Source: Moniliella sp. 'wahieum' (taxonomy: Eukaryota; Basidiomycota; Moniliellomycetes; Moniliellales; Moniliellaceae). From it: a stretch of DNA of 64,000 nt. Shown here piece after piece: positions 22,176-33,409 of this stretch. The position numbers and the translations under genes were made by a program. The stretch covers positions 310,001 to 374,000 of the forward strand of contig RSEE01000061.1 of assembly GCA_003971905.1 (NCBI GenBank). The letters run 5' to 3'. The stretch's first letter is position 1, and each line of letters opens with the position of its first letter. Under the pieces are notes generated by a model. It did no database searches and was not told the origin of the DNA. It saw only the letters and a program-made list of their open reading frames with translations.

Positions 22176-22738
22176 TTAGTTGGGGCAGTCGGCGGCAATG
22201 TGACCCTCCTGGCGGCACTGGTAGCACGACTTGGTCTGGGGCTGGGGGCAGTCGCGCGACACGTGGCCATAGTCGCCACAGTTGAAGCACTTGGCCTGGC
22301 GGCCACCGCCGTTGCCACCCGAGGGGCAGTCACGGCTAAAGTGGCCCACACCGCCGCACGAGTAGCACGACGCACCCCCACGGGACGCGGGGCAGAGAAG
22401 CCGTTGCCCGGCGCACCGCCCTGCGGGCAGTCACGCGCCATGTGGCCCGGCTGGCCGCAGCGGTAGCACCCGCCGGCCTGGGCCGTGGGGCACTCACGGC
22501 TGAGGTGAGTGCGCTCGCCGCAGCGGTAGCAGGCCTTGGGCTTGGGCTCCTCGGGCAGGCGCTGGAAACGTGGCCAGGCTGCTCGCAGTTGTAGCAGGTA
22601 GGCGTGCCAGAGGTGGGGCAGGCGGAGGCCTGGTGGCCAGACTGGCCGCAGCTGGAAGGAAAGTAAGGTGAGTATGCGGGCAGGGAGCATGGGGAAGGGA
22701 TGGGAAACGTACTTGTAGCATCCACGGGCGTACGACAT
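22176..22738 (-). CDS. CCHC zinc-knuckle protein of the CNBP/Byr3/Gis2 family
   Basis: Nucleic-acid-binding protein of about 165 residues made almost entirely of seven C-x2-C-x4-H-x4-C zinc knuckles: CYNCGQSGHQASAC, CYNCEQPGHVSSAC, CYRCGERTHLSREC, CYRCGQPGHMARDC, CYSCGGVGHFSRDC, CFNCGDYGHVSRDC and CYQCRQEGHIAADC, then Pro-Asn-stop. This is the layout of S. pombe Byr3, S. cerevisiae Gis2 and animal CNBP, which bind single-stranded nucleic acid and mRNAs and act in translation. The start MSYARGCY matches the family. An intron at 22652-22712 (GTACGT donor) splits the first knuckle. Two frame changes interrupt the CDS, one after the second knuckle and one between knuckles four and five. Confidence 0.92.
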
Positions 22739-24761
22739 GATTCCAAGAGGAGAAGAGGTGGTAGTAGCAAACTCTGAGTGTCGCACGACAAAATGCCCGA
22801 CAACACCCCTCGACCAACCCAGTCTTGCCACACGCATGTCGCCGAAAAAAATTAGAAGCTTCGGACCGACACTGCCCCTCTGCCCGCGGTTTTCCCCCAC
22901 TGCACGTGCGGCCTTCCCCCCCTAGCCATCCGCAGTTCCGCCTTCCGCTCCCCCCCAGGCTTAGAGTTTGCACCGAGTGGACATTTCAGGTTCCCACCCA
23001 TTGCACCCAAAATTTTCGTTTGCAGCCTGCCCAGCATGCAGCATCCCTCAATCACACACCCGGCCTCGGACACAGCACGCGGGGCTGAGAAGCGCCAGAA
23101 CACGATCGAGTGCCTCGAGGACATGATGGATACGCCTTGATTCACCACGATTAGCCATGCTTAGGAAAAGTGGCACAATCCTCATAGCCAATCATTAATC
23201 AGGGCCCACCACCAGAACGAGGCTCTCTCGTATACAGGCACCGTCAGATGCAGTGTGAGCGACACTCTCCTGGCTTCATGCGGGTGAATATCAAGCAACA
23301 ACTGGATCTGTATATATACGGTCACCCAATGGCTACCCGCCCCCGATCACAGATTTACTTGGGGAGCAGCAGCCAACACCAAGTCGAGTACGACTTGCGT
23401 TCAAGAAAGACGACCCATACTAGTACTCCTACTCATCTCTTCTTTTATGTGGATTATTACAAGCTGTGATTGAGGAACTGTATCTTCGGTGGACTCACGC
23501 ACACCTGATCAAACATGTAGTCACCACAGCCAGCCAGAAGCCTTGGCCTGTTCTAGGTTGTTTCGCAATGTTCCTTTTCCCCCTCAACGGGCATGACCCC
23601 TTTCTGCGTTCCTTTCCGTATGTTATACGCAACTGTTGCATACTGAGCTTGTAAAAAAACTCTTACAAACCCGCAAGCAAGACATAAGAAACACTTCGCC
23701 TACGAGATGGGCTCATTTAGTAGTGTTTGCTCTCGGCTCCTTGCACCCATACTCACTGGTAATAAAAGCCCAACAGGTCATAGCCACACAGTTCCTGACG
23801 GTCAGGACTCATTTGCCCCCGTCATTTGTTTCGCATGAATGCATACGGATAGACACATATGTGGCCGACATGTTTACCTCGTTCTGATTCTCAACTTCGA
23901 CTGGCTAATTCGCGGCAGGGCCAACTATGGGCTCTGCTCCGTCTTCGTGGAGTCAATGATATTGGTCACACTATACCTTTCTCAAGTGTACTTTATTATA
24001 GTAACTTTTTTCTTACGCGCAGATCTTGGAGTTGATTGCTGTGTGCTCACCCCCATATTAGCTTCTTTCCACTTTATCGTCCCACAGCCTTCACAGTGAG
24101 GTTTGGGACGCCATCGCAACGAAGAATTTACATGATGATACACGAATCACAGAGCATCATACATCAATCAAGAGACTTTTGACCTGTTTCGCCCCACCTT
24201 GTTTGCCTCTTGGACTTTTTGCCCCCGTTTCTCTCTCGTCGCTCACAACGACAAGCTGGTAAATGCAAGAGCAATGCGAAGCCACTCTCCTTCCTTCTTG
24301 ACATGTTATTGGGAATGAAGTGGGTGGCTTAGTCTCTATGTCTCTACAAGGGATACAGCCTCATCATGTAGCCGTAGTCGAAGGTATCATATATCACGTG
24401 GGGCAAAAGTGTAACATCATACCCAAAATCTAAGTTGAGGCCCGAGGAAGCGCCTGTATTATATTACGGCAGTTGGGCAGTGTAGGATGAAGGGCCTGGG
24501 ACGCACTGGGTCCCTGCTGGTTGTTGGCTTTAGGTTCGAGCAAGGTCGGCGCTTTCGGCGCTTTCCATGGAGCGTGACGCGTGACGCGTGACACCCGACG
24601 CGTGATGTTTGAAAATGAAGCTGAAGCTTGATCGATCTGATCGATTTTCGGGTTACACTGGCTCCGAGCTGCGGCCCGGCCGGGGCGGTCCTGCGGTGCC
24701 GTGCTGCTACGATGTGATGTGCTCGTGGCACTTTTTTTCGCGCTCGCCACCGCATCCTCCA
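22739..24761. other. Spacer with AT-richer patch and TGACGCG array
   Basis: Two kilobases without a recognised gene between the CCHC gene (-) and the fatty acid hydroxylase gene (+), hence a divergent promoter region. The stretch from about 23.4 to 24.4 kb is AT-richer than the window average. A tandem CGTGACG/ACGCGT array lies at 24573-24592, about 170 bp upstream of the hydroxylase start. Confidence 0.5.
24573..24592. repeat. Tandem CGTGACG array upstream of SCS7
   Basis: Three head-to-tail copies of a 7-base CGTGACG unit, two of whose junctions create ACGCGT. ACGCGT is the MluI cell-cycle box bound by the MBF factor in yeasts. Related arrays are at 30853-30868, 31153-31175 and, as the TGACGTG variant, 12440-12461. 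Confidence 0.75.
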
Positions 24762-26031
24762 ATGGCCACCGCTGCTGCTGCTGCTGCTGCTGCTACTCCC
24801 GCGGCTCCCCGGCGTCGCGTGCGCCTTTTCAGCGCCGAGGATGTCGCCTCCCATTCTACGCTCGACGACTGCTGGGTCGTGCACGAGGGTCGTGTGTTGA
24901 CGTGACTCCGTTTGTCGAGGACCACCCGGGGGGCGATGACTTGCTCCTGCCCTACGCTGGTAAGGACCTGGCCGGCGCCATGGCGGACCCCGAGCTGCAC
25001 ACCCACTCTGACTCGGCGTGCTGTGCTGGACGAGTACTACATTGGCCGTCTTGCTTCGACCGATGACATGGCCAAGGTCAAGTTGGAGCAGGCTAGCACC
25101 CTGGCTCAGATGGAGGCTGCGGGCGTAGACGTGGCGACACTCACCAAGTTTGGTGGCGTGCAAGGGGGCAACTTTAGTGGCAAGGACGAGGACATTGTGA
25201 TCACGTCGGACTTTAGTCCCGACGATACTGATACCGCTCGGGACTTGGCCCAGCACCAGTTCCTCGACCTGACCAAGCCGCTCATTCCGCAAATGTGGTT
25301 TTCCACGTTTGACAAGGCCTTTTACCTCGAGCAGGTCCACATTCCGCGCCATGTCAAGGGCTCCGCGCCCCTCTTTGGGCCATGGTACCTGGAGATGTTT
25401 ACCAAAACGCAGAGTGGTACGTGCCGGCGCTCGTTTGGCTGCCCATCGCAGCTACGTTGGCGGCTCGGTCGCTGTGCCAATTCAGTCTGTTGCCCGTGCC
25501 ATCACCATTTAATGTGCCGGCCTGCTGGGCGACTTACTTCCACTCCCTGGCTTTGATCACGCCCGTGTCATGGCTAAGTCTAGCGGTTGCAATTGCCAAT
25601 GGCATGCTCATCTGGTCGCTGCTGGAGTATGGCCTGCACCGGTTCCTGTTCCACATTGATGCCATTTTGCCCGACCGCCCTATCTTCCTGCTTCTGCACT
25701 TTCTCCTGCATGGCGTGCACCACTACCTCCCCATGGATGGTCTTCGGCTTGTCATGCCCCCTTTGCTGTTCTTCCTCCTGCAAGCGCCCTTTACCAAGTT
25801 GGCGCACGCTGTTCTTCCCACGGCATTTGCCAATGGTATCATTGCTGGTGCCTTCTTTTCCTATGTCGGCTACGACACCACCCACTGGGCCCTGCACCAC
25901 TCTCGTTCCCCGCTTACCTGATGGAGCTCAAACGGTACCACCTTGAACACCACTACAAGAACTACGAGCTTGGGTTTGGCGTGACCTCCAAGCTGTGGGA
26001 CTTGGTCTTCAACACCCAGTTTAATCCGTGA
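24762..26031 (+). CDS. SCS7: Fatty acid 2-hydroxylase (Scs7/FA2H) with cytochrome b5 domain
   Basis: ER membrane enzyme that 2-hydroxylates the very-long-chain fatty acid of ceramide. The N-terminal cytochrome b5 domain shows DDCWVVHEGRVLDV and the heme-ligand motif DHPGGDD; a second half reads YYIGRL. The catalytic half belongs to the fatty acid hydroxylase/sterol desaturase superfamily and has its His clusters: EYGLHRFLFHID, LHGVHHYLPMD, HWALHH and YHLEHHYKNYELGFG. A hydrophobic pair of helices lies on each side of the first cluster. The end FGVTSKLWDLVFNT is typical of Scs7. A polyalanine run encoded by (GCT)n follows the start Met. No intron is needed; frame changes are seen near 24900, 25020, 25415 and 25910. 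Length is about 420 residues, close to yeast Scs7 (384). Confidence 0.93.
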
Positions 26032-27095
26032 GCGTCGGTTGCCAACAGCCCTAGCCACGGTTGAGGCGCAAGACGGCAAATTAATTGGCCCCTTTTGACT
26101 TGTACACTGTTTCCTTTGTTTCCGCATTCGCGCCTGCTGCCTAACCTCGAAAAGCCTAAGCTAGGGGGAGAGGCAATAATACTCTCATGTATACGACTGT
26201 ATGGTACAGGTGCCGCTGGCTGCGTTGATGCCCATTGATTATCATGTCTGACTTGGTTGGATACGAGCGTTTTGGCTCTGCAATGTATGGAGTGGTCTTT
26301 CGCGTTACTGCCTCAGTGTCAGTGTCAGTTGACATTATGCAGTTCTTGTGATTGGGGATGCACGTTGCACACCCTTGTTGCTTGGCCCAGGTCATAGACC
26401 ACTGGGGTCCCCTCTGGTGGTAAGCATTTCCCTTCTGAATCTGTAATGTATATTACGCCCTTGGACCCACTTATTTTCGACTGTTTTCGTGCCTTGTTAA
26501 CTTGAACCCCAGAAAGGACATGCGAATTGTTCTTGCCTAATCTTTTTGTGTTACTTTGCATGATGCATCCCCCGTCCTTTTTCCTGCTGTGGCGTGAGAA
26601 GTAGTAATAGTAACCCCTTGAGAGCTGTTAGTGGGGCCGAGAAGCAGAGGTGGCCCGGCGTGCCGCGGTTGGTGCACCCACTGCGCCGGACTTTGGCCGC
26701 AAAAAGCAGAGGATCCACGGCAGACAACAGCTGGTGAGCAATGGAAGAGGGCAGATCCATCGCGTCCTATCGACCCAGCTCCGTTCCACCGTAGTATTGT
26801 CGAGAGCCCGGGGAAGAACGAGCGAAGGAGGATGCGAGTGTACTCACGTGACCAACGGCGTTCTGTGGCGGCTAAGCTGCATCAGCGCCCAGCCGGCTCA
26901 GGCCACATGGGCAGTGTCAATAGCGAGGGGGCTGGTGACATCATCAGCCATTGTCATGCATCATGCATCACCCACCGTGCATCATGCATCATTAGGTAGT
27001 CACTACCTCTAGCCCAAGCCTCGCTTGTCCTGTTCGTCGCTCGGTTGGGGCGCGGCGTGTTGCACGCCCCCCACCACCATCCCCAGCGTTCCCCA
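26032..27095. other. Spacer with TGCATCA palindromic array
   Basis: About 1 kb between two plus-strand genes. A cluster of TGCATGA/TCATGCA palindromic units occurs at 26955-26994, about 100 bp upstream of the Rad6 start, so it lies in its promoter. No gene is recognised. Confidence 0.5.
26955..26994. repeat. TCATGCATCATGCATCA array in Rad6 promoter
   Basis: Two imperfect arrays of the TGCATCA heptamer, separated by a short CCCACCG spacer. Similar units occur at 28521-28533, 47041-47058 and 58776-58794, always between genes. Confidence 0.75.
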
Positions 27096-27671
27096 TGGCC
27101 ACCCCGTCGCGCAAACGTCTGATTCGGGACTTCAAGCGCCTGTCTGCCGACCCACCCGGGGCATCTCCGGCGCGCCCGTTGGCGACAACCTGATGGTATG
27201 GAACGCCGTCATCTTTGGCCCGCTCGACACGCCGTTTGAAGATGGCACGTTCAAGTTGGTCTTGACGTTTGACGAGTCGTACCCGACCCGCCCGCCGCAC
27301 GTCAAGTTCCTTACCAAGATGTTCCATCCGAACGTGTATGCAAATGGCGAACTGTGTCTCGACATTCTGCAGAACAGGTGGAGTCCGACGTACGACGTGA
27401 CTGCCATCCTGACCTCGATCCAGTCGCTGTTGCACGACCCCAATCCCAATAGGTACGTCGGTCGTGCTCCGAGGTGCGTGCCGAAGCATAGCTGACCCTG
27501 ATCTCCCCCACCCAGCCCAGCCAACGTGGAAGCCGCCTCGCTGTACCGCGAGAACATGCGGGAGTACGTGAGGCGGGTCAAGGCGACGTGGAGCAGAGCT
27601 GGCTGGACGACGAAGACGATACGACCCCTGGGGCCGAGCCAAACGGTATGGACCTTGGGCCCACTGCGTAA
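27096..27671 (+). CDS. RAD6: Ubiquitin-conjugating enzyme E2 Rad6/Ubc2
   Basis: E2 enzyme acting with RING ligases in post-replication repair (PCNA), histone H2B ubiquitination and N-degron turnover. The family start [16 protein letters not shown] is followed by [34 protein letters not shown] and [16 protein letters not shown]. In the last block HPN is the conserved tripeptide and the Cys is the catalytic residue. [20 protein letters not shown] comes next. The intron at 27453-27515 (GTACGT donor, GCTGAC branch, CAG acceptor) falls in the PNPNSPAN block. The C-terminus [15 protein letters not shown] is a short acidic tail, shorter than the S. cerevisiae one. Two single-base losses are pinpointed: one G in the GGGG run of PPGG, and one G in the ACGGTGG of TVEQ. 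Confidence 0.96.
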
Positions 27672-28963
27672 AGTGTACTGCTCAGCACGCATCCCCAGTA
27701 TGTCGCGCGGACGTCTCCTTTCCCTTCTTTGTCTGCTCTGGGCAAGGTGGGGGGACACAGATGACCTACCCACCCCTCTGTCTGCCCCTACCCCTACCCG
27801 TACCCTTTCATCTGATTGCATCCCCTCCATTAACCATTTCCAGTCGTCTTGCTATGTGTTGCGCCGCTCAGCGGGCGGAGCACGGACCCGGAGCCACTGC
27901 GCTGGGCAAAGCCGGTGCGGCTAATGTGCTGAGTGGCTTAATATCCAGTAGACAGCCAAGAGGCCGCGTGCAAGGGGCGTGCACCTAATGTGAGGCAGGA
28001 GGTGGTCCGCTTTTGCGTTTTGACCCAGAGGAGGAGCCACATTGCTGAGGGGAGAGCTCAGTTGGGAGAGATTGCTGCGTGGAGGGTGGGCCAGTGTTGA
28101 AACCATGAAAGAACCTCAGGCTCCTGAGGTTGGCACTATACTCTTGTACTTACTGCGGCCAAGTTTTCACCCTGCGTCTGGGCCTTTGTCACATGTCTGC
28201 CTTCCTTGCTCCAAGCTTCTGCATCTGTTTTGTCCCCGTGGGGGCGCCACGTTTCCCGCCCTTGTATCCCGACCCGGTTCGCCTTGAAGGAAGATTCAGC
28301 TCTGGACTGCGATGCAGTTTTGCGACTGATAGGAATCCTGGAAAGCCCAAGAACCCCGAACCTGTGGAACGCGGTGGATTGAGGATGGCTTCTACGGCAC
28401 CCAGGCGACCTGAGGATAGGTAGGCCCGATGAATCTTTCTCGTAGTGAATGTTGTTCGATGGAGATCAACAGGTTGGTTACCTCCTGTTATATGTTCCCC
28501 TCTGTGCGCCCGTCGACTCGTCATGCATCATGCGCGCCAGGTTCCTGGTCCAAGCGGTCCATTGACCGTGTTTATGGTAAGAAGCTTTTTGTTATAGCCA
28601 CAGAGAAAATATGCGTCCACAACGGGCCACACCTCTTTCATCTGATTCACACGTCGTACTAGCAACTTTGGAGCGCCCTCCCGCTTAATCGCCCTTCTCC
28701 ACCGCAACATTGAAGGGGTATATGTAGCAACGTTCAGACCGCTCCACGACACGAGTGTTTAGTTCCCATCGAACCAGCGCGCGGTCACCTACTATTACTA
28801 CGTGCATGGCGGGGCCGATAAGAGACGCATGCATAGGAGTCGATAATCGGGAAAGAAGAGTCCAAAGTTCGTCCATGGTCCATTATGGGGAAGGGAGAAG
28901 GGGTATGAGCGAAAAAGAGAGGCAGCCAACGAGGGTGGAGCTCGGATGATTGCAGAGAGCAGG
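27672..28963. other. Spacer between convergent RAD6 and VCX1-like genes
   Basis: About 1.3 kb without a recognised gene. Short open frames with Cys or Phe clusters (for example around 28130-28230) do not match any family and do not extend. One TCATGCATCATGC unit lies at 28521. Confidence 0.5.
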
Positions 28964-30546
28964 CTACCCAAGTTTGCACAGTTCGTCGGAGAACAACCCA
29001 AACGACTGTGTCGAGTCGGGCACGTACCAAAACACGACGGGCAATGACCCAACAGCACATGAGCAGGTAGCCCTCCAGCCAGTTGGCCCTGCCGTCCGAG
29101 ATGGCCGAGTTGACAATCAATACCGAGAGGAACAAAAAGATGGAAACAAACGGATCAAAGAGCAAGCTCAACGGTTTGTCCCCGCACCACGCAATGACGA
29201 CCACAGAGGAATGACAAAAATCGAGATCTGAATCGACGATCCCACCGCCACGCCCATCGACAGGTCCAGCTTGTTCTTGACGGCCACAGTGACGGCCGTC
29301 ACGTGCTCCGTAGCGTTGGATACGATGGGGATGATGATGAGCCCAATCCAGGTTCGCGGTGCGCCCGCAGCAGCGACCGCATCAATCGAGTCCACCAACC
29401 ACTCGCACGTGACACCGACCAAAACGGTCGAGACGACCAGCGTACCAAATGCGACCCAGGTAGAAATTTGCGGCGTCTCCTCGTCCTCATCCGGGTGGTC
29501 GGGAGGTGGGGCGTGCGGTCAGGCAGGTAGGGTGCATCACAATATCGGGGCTCTTCTTGGACGACTCGGACCCTGCCAGTGTCGACTCGTTCTCCGCCGG
29601 CGTGTTTTCAACACATGTACTTGTGCGACGAGAGGGTGAAAAAGAGGTAGGCGAGATAGACGGTTAAGAGGATGATGCTCACACCGCGCGAAAATTGGAG
29701 CACCTTGCCGCGCTCCGAGGGATCGGGATGTTGGGTCCCAAGACGGCGTGGTACCCGGCCGGGGTCAGGACCGAGAGGGTGGCCATGACAAGCAAGCTCG
29801 AGTTGAGCTGGGCAGCAGTGGCATGGAACGTCTGTTCCTTGTACTTGATTCCGCCCGCAAAGAAGCACATGCCAAGCACCAGCAGCAGGTTGGACAACAC
29901 ACTGCCCACCAACGAGGTTTGGACAATGGTCAGTTCGCATTGGAAGCAAGCAATGATGGCCGTGATGAGTTCGACTGCGTTGCCTAGCGTCGCATTGAGC
30001 AGACCCCCTAGCGTATCGCCGACCCGCAGAGCAATTTCCTCGGTTCCAAACGACAACAATTGGGCCAGGGGTATAATGGCCAGAAAGGAAACAACAAACG
30101 GCAATGCCATGGTTCTTGACTGTCTTGTCCGTCTCTGGCAACCCATGGTCTTGCGACTTGAAGACAAAATGCAGAGCCCATGAGATGGGAATGCAGACCA
30201 AGAGTGTTGAGCCAGCTAAAGCAGATGACCGTCTTGATGCTTTCTAAATGACCCGGCGAAGGCGCAACGGGCCGATCGGGGGTGAGGAGTTCAGTGACGG
30301 TGCGGCCGAGGCGGTGGGTAGCCAAGGCGCTGTCGGCCGTGGCGCGACGGGGGATGCCGGCACCAGGACCACCCAGTCCGGGGGGGGAGCTGTCGGCGCC
30401 GGTGCCACGGCGCTGAGGAGCGTGGAAGGAAAGGACTGGCGGGCGGGAGAGAGGAGGGTCGAGGTCGGCGCTGGCGGTTCGGCCTGGCCCTCCTCGAGGC
30501 CGAGGGTGTTGCGCTTGACGGGCTTGCGCACAAAGGGGAGTTGCAT
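28964..30546 (-). CDS. VCX1: Vacuolar Ca2+/H+ exchanger (Vcx1/CAX type)
   Basis: Member of the CaCA cation/proton exchanger family, expected to load Ca2+ into the vacuole. Both signature repeats are visible: GNAVELITAIIACFQ in the first half and SNATEHVTAVTVAVKNK in the second, each with the transport Glu. Other helices read ISWALHFVF, PFVVSFLAIIPLAQLLSF, FLFLSVLIVNSAISDGRANW and a C-terminal end FWYVPDST. The central acidic loop contains PAENESTLAG and EDEETPQISTW. The N-terminus MQLPFVRKPVKRNTLG is cytosolic and Pro/Ala-rich. At least six frame changes are present, one explained by a lost T in the loop near 29607. Length is about 500 residues, within the family range. Confidence 0.9.
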
Positions 30547-31152
30547 GGCGGCCACCCAGGCTGTGTGAGAGAGGGGTGGGGGGGGGAGCAGGAGGAAGAG
30601 GTGGTGGAGGTGGTGGGAGACAGGAAGAAGGCGGTGGTGGTGAGGCTCACGCGCCGAGTGGCAAGTGCTGGTGTGAGGCTGACGCTGAAGCTGGCGGTGA
30701 AGCTGGAGGCTGGGACTGTCGATGGGCGGCAGAAGCACGCATGCGAACTGGAGGCGCACTGGGGTGCTGGCCCCCTGCCGCCCCCGCACCGCATGCGCTG
30801 GGCCAGGCAGGCACCGTGTGGCCTCGCGCCTGGCCGCGGACGAAAAAAACAGTGCGTGACGCGTGACGAGGCACGAGGGCGGCATGCGAGAGCCGGGCCG
30901 GACAGCGCGAGCCAACCGCCGCGTCACGCGTCGTGTCTGGCGAGCGGGCGCCTCTGCTTGGCCTCTGCTTCGCCGCATGCGGCCGCTGGCATGCGGCCTG
31001 CGCAGCGCCTGCCCCGTGCAACCAGCACTGCCACAGCCCACAGCCCGCCGCAGCAGAGCCACATGCACTGCTTATCTCAGCACACACTGCCCTCCCGCCG
31101 CCCCAGCGCTGAAACTGGAAGCCGGCTCAAGCGTGGGGCCTGAGGCTCGTGG

Positions 31153-31175
31153 CGCGTGACGCGTGACGCGTGACG
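31153..31175. repeat. Tandem CGTGACG array upstream of VCX1
   Basis: Three head-to-tail CGTGACG units creating two ACGCGT hexamers; a shorter pair lies at 30853-30868. The same arrangement occurs upstream of the fatty acid hydroxylase gene. Confidence 0.75.
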
Positions 31176-32154
31176 TTGCATGCTCGGGACGCCAACCCGC
31201 CTTAGGCTGCCCCCCTGCGGACGCCCGATTGGGCGTGGGTCTTGGCATCGCTCTGGTTGCTCTCTGTGCTAGTGCGAGCTGCGAGCGCGCGCGCCTGCTG
31301 CCATCTGCACCAAATAGCAGTCCCTGCCTGCAGCATGCGGCAGTGCGGCAGGGTAGCCCTGTGGAACCATGCAGCCCTGCGCAGCCACGACAGGCCGCGG
31401 CACAGGCCGGGAGGCCAGCGTGGCACGCATACGCGTCACGTGCACGCGACCCTGCCAGCTGCATCTGGGGGCAGGGACGGACCCTACTCGTAGCGCGCAC
31501 GCCTGTGACACGGCACGGCGCCTGTGTAAGCGAGCCACCCGCCACATGCCCCGCGTCCAACGCATGGTTAGCGCTAAGGCTTAGCTTAGCCGGCCAGCTC
31601 GTCTCTAGAGCACCCATATGTCATTCCGGCGCCCCTCGGTCATCCCCAGGCCCACGGTCAGCTCACGGTCACCATCCCTCCGAACGCCAGCGAGGCCGTT
31701 CCTGCTAGAGCAGCGGGCGTACTTTCCATCCCCCAGGGGCTGCCCATCTCACAGACTTCCCTCCAGATCAGGTCACCGGTCAGGCACCAACGGGGCAGGG
31801 GTTGTGTGCCGCGTCCCCCTTGTCGCCCACATGCAACATCGGTGGTGGTCCGGTGGCGTGTCCAGGCCCGTCCAGACAGCCAGTGCCCTCATTAATCCGC
31901 ACTTGCAACAGTACTCTTTCTTTCCTTCATGATTTACCTCCATTGTGCCCCTCCTTTGCCCTCTGATTGTATCGGCCTACGCGCCTCTGCTTGCTGTCCA
32001 GCGGCTCGCAATCACAGTCGGCATCACTCACTCTCTCAGATCTCATATCTCATATCTGTCTTTCAGGCGAGACCAGCGGCCAGCGGCAGGAGGGGTGCGA
32101 AGTTTTTCGACGGGAGCATCCCTATACTTGGGAAAACTTTTGAACGCTTGATTC

Positions 32155-32235
32155 GTGACTAGTGAGTGACTAGGGATTCTGGCCTCTCGAGATCACAACG
32201 AAGTGACTAGCTAGCGACTAGTGACTAGCACTATT
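32155..32235. repeat. Dispersed GTGACTAG motifs
   Basis: Several GTGACTAG or CTAGTGAC units, partly overlapping, within 80 bp. Related clusters are at 7505-7575 and 47283-47310. All are intergenic. Confidence 0.55.
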
Positions 32236-32483
32236 CTAGCGAATGCTGCCCCGCCCTGCTCACCCACCCCGCCTTCTCATCACCTAACCATCATCGCCCA
32301 TCGTCTCCATCGCCCATCGCCTTCGTAACTGCCATCTCCATCGCCAACGCTCCCACCCACCATCTTTTCTCCTTCTCGTCTGGCCTGCCGCGTCACACTT
32401 GCGCCTCTCTGTGCGGGCCCTCGCTGGGCCGCACCAGGTAACTTCTCTGCGCAGCGCGTTTAACTAAAGCCAAGTTTCGCGCT

Positions 32484-32717
32484 ATGTTTCTTTTGCGTCT
32501 CTACCCCCGCACTCACGGAGACGCGATATCGACTCCCCTCGCCCAGTTAGCGCAGACGAGGACATTGTCTCGAACAAGATGGCTATCAACAAACGTACTC
32601 TCTACCCTCCCCAAAGGGGCTCGCTGTCAGCGTTATGTTGCTGGTGGAGCTGCGGCTGCCCCAATCGTATATGCATTCAACTCCCACTTTGAGCAGGAAC
32701 AGTCCCCTCTGGCGTAA
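32484..32717 (+). CDS. Doubtful small ORF, possible mitochondrial presequence
   Basis: A 77-residue frame starting MFLLRLYPRTHGDAIS. The stretch LAQTRTLSRTRWLST is Arg/Ser/Thr-rich with few acids, as in mitochondrial targeting peptides, and is followed by a short Gly/Ala-rich segment (AGGAAAAPIVYAF). A small inner-membrane protein would look like this, but I cannot name one. A pyrimidine-rich region precedes the ATG. It may equally be chance. Confidence 0.25.
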   Translation: MFLLRLYPRTHGDAISTPLAQLAQTRTLSRTRWLSTNVLSTLPKGARCQRYVAGGAAAAPIVYAFNSHFEQEQSPLA

Positions 32718-33409
32718 CCTTGGCTCATTTCTATTCTGTCGTCGAAGACGCCGACCATACCAGGTGTGGTGCGGGGGTCGACTTTGAAGTGACAAAGCGA
32801 ACGAGACTTACAATAAAGTGCTGTGCAGGTTGAATTGTCATGCGGAGGGTAAGCCGGTTGTACGTGGTGTCTTGGCGCCCTTAGTATTGCTATTGAGCTT
32901 GCCAGTTATTGGCTGTCGAGCGGCGTGTGCTGTCCTCGCTCTTGACCACTTGTGTGCTTGGATCGCCGGCCCGTCACGGGTCGATTCCTCCTCGTCTGAC
33001 CCACCGGGGCAGGGAAGTGTGGCAGTCTGTACCCAACGGCGAATGTGGATCTACCCTCACTCCTTGATGTGTATGACGGGACGAACGAGGGAGACGCGTG
33101 AAACCAGCGCTCATCATGTAAATAGATAGGGGTGGGCATCACCTACGACTGTCTTCTGTAAGAAATGAGGGATCGTGCCGCTGTGAAACGAGCCAAGTGT
33201 TGACCGTAGTCATCTCCTGTATCTTGAGCCGGGGGGCGCGTGAGAGAGAGAGGTCTCCTCCGCCGACCGAGTGTGATGTCCACGAAAGAAACACAAGATA
33301 GGCGGGACAGGGCCAGTGAAATTTCAGCTGGTGGGGCGCTATTAACTATTCAGCACGTCTGAGCCCCCGTGGAGCGTTGGTTGAGCTCTTGAGTCTGGAG
33401 GCTCAGCCG

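Larger units (their letters stand above)
30547..33409. other. Long GC-rich spacer with short tandem repeats
   Basis: About 2.9 kb of divergent intergenic DNA upstream of the VCX1-like and membrane-protein genes. It carries CGTGACG arrays at 30853-30868 and 31153-31175, GTGACTAG motifs at 32155-32235 and one doubtful small ORF (32484-32717). Between 30.6 and 31.6 kb GC-driven open frames appear on both strands; none is recognised. Confidence 0.5.

Noticed and set aside
27096-27671. Programmed ribosomal frameshifting in Rad6 and others
   Set aside because: Breaks occur at many unrelated sites, with no shared slippery heptamer and in proteins not known to use it. Sequencing error is simpler.
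30600-31600. Several 100-270 codon frames on both strands upstream of VCX1
   Set aside because: Overlapping frames on opposite strands with Arg/Ala/Cys-rich composition and no motif. The region carries promoter-type repeats instead.
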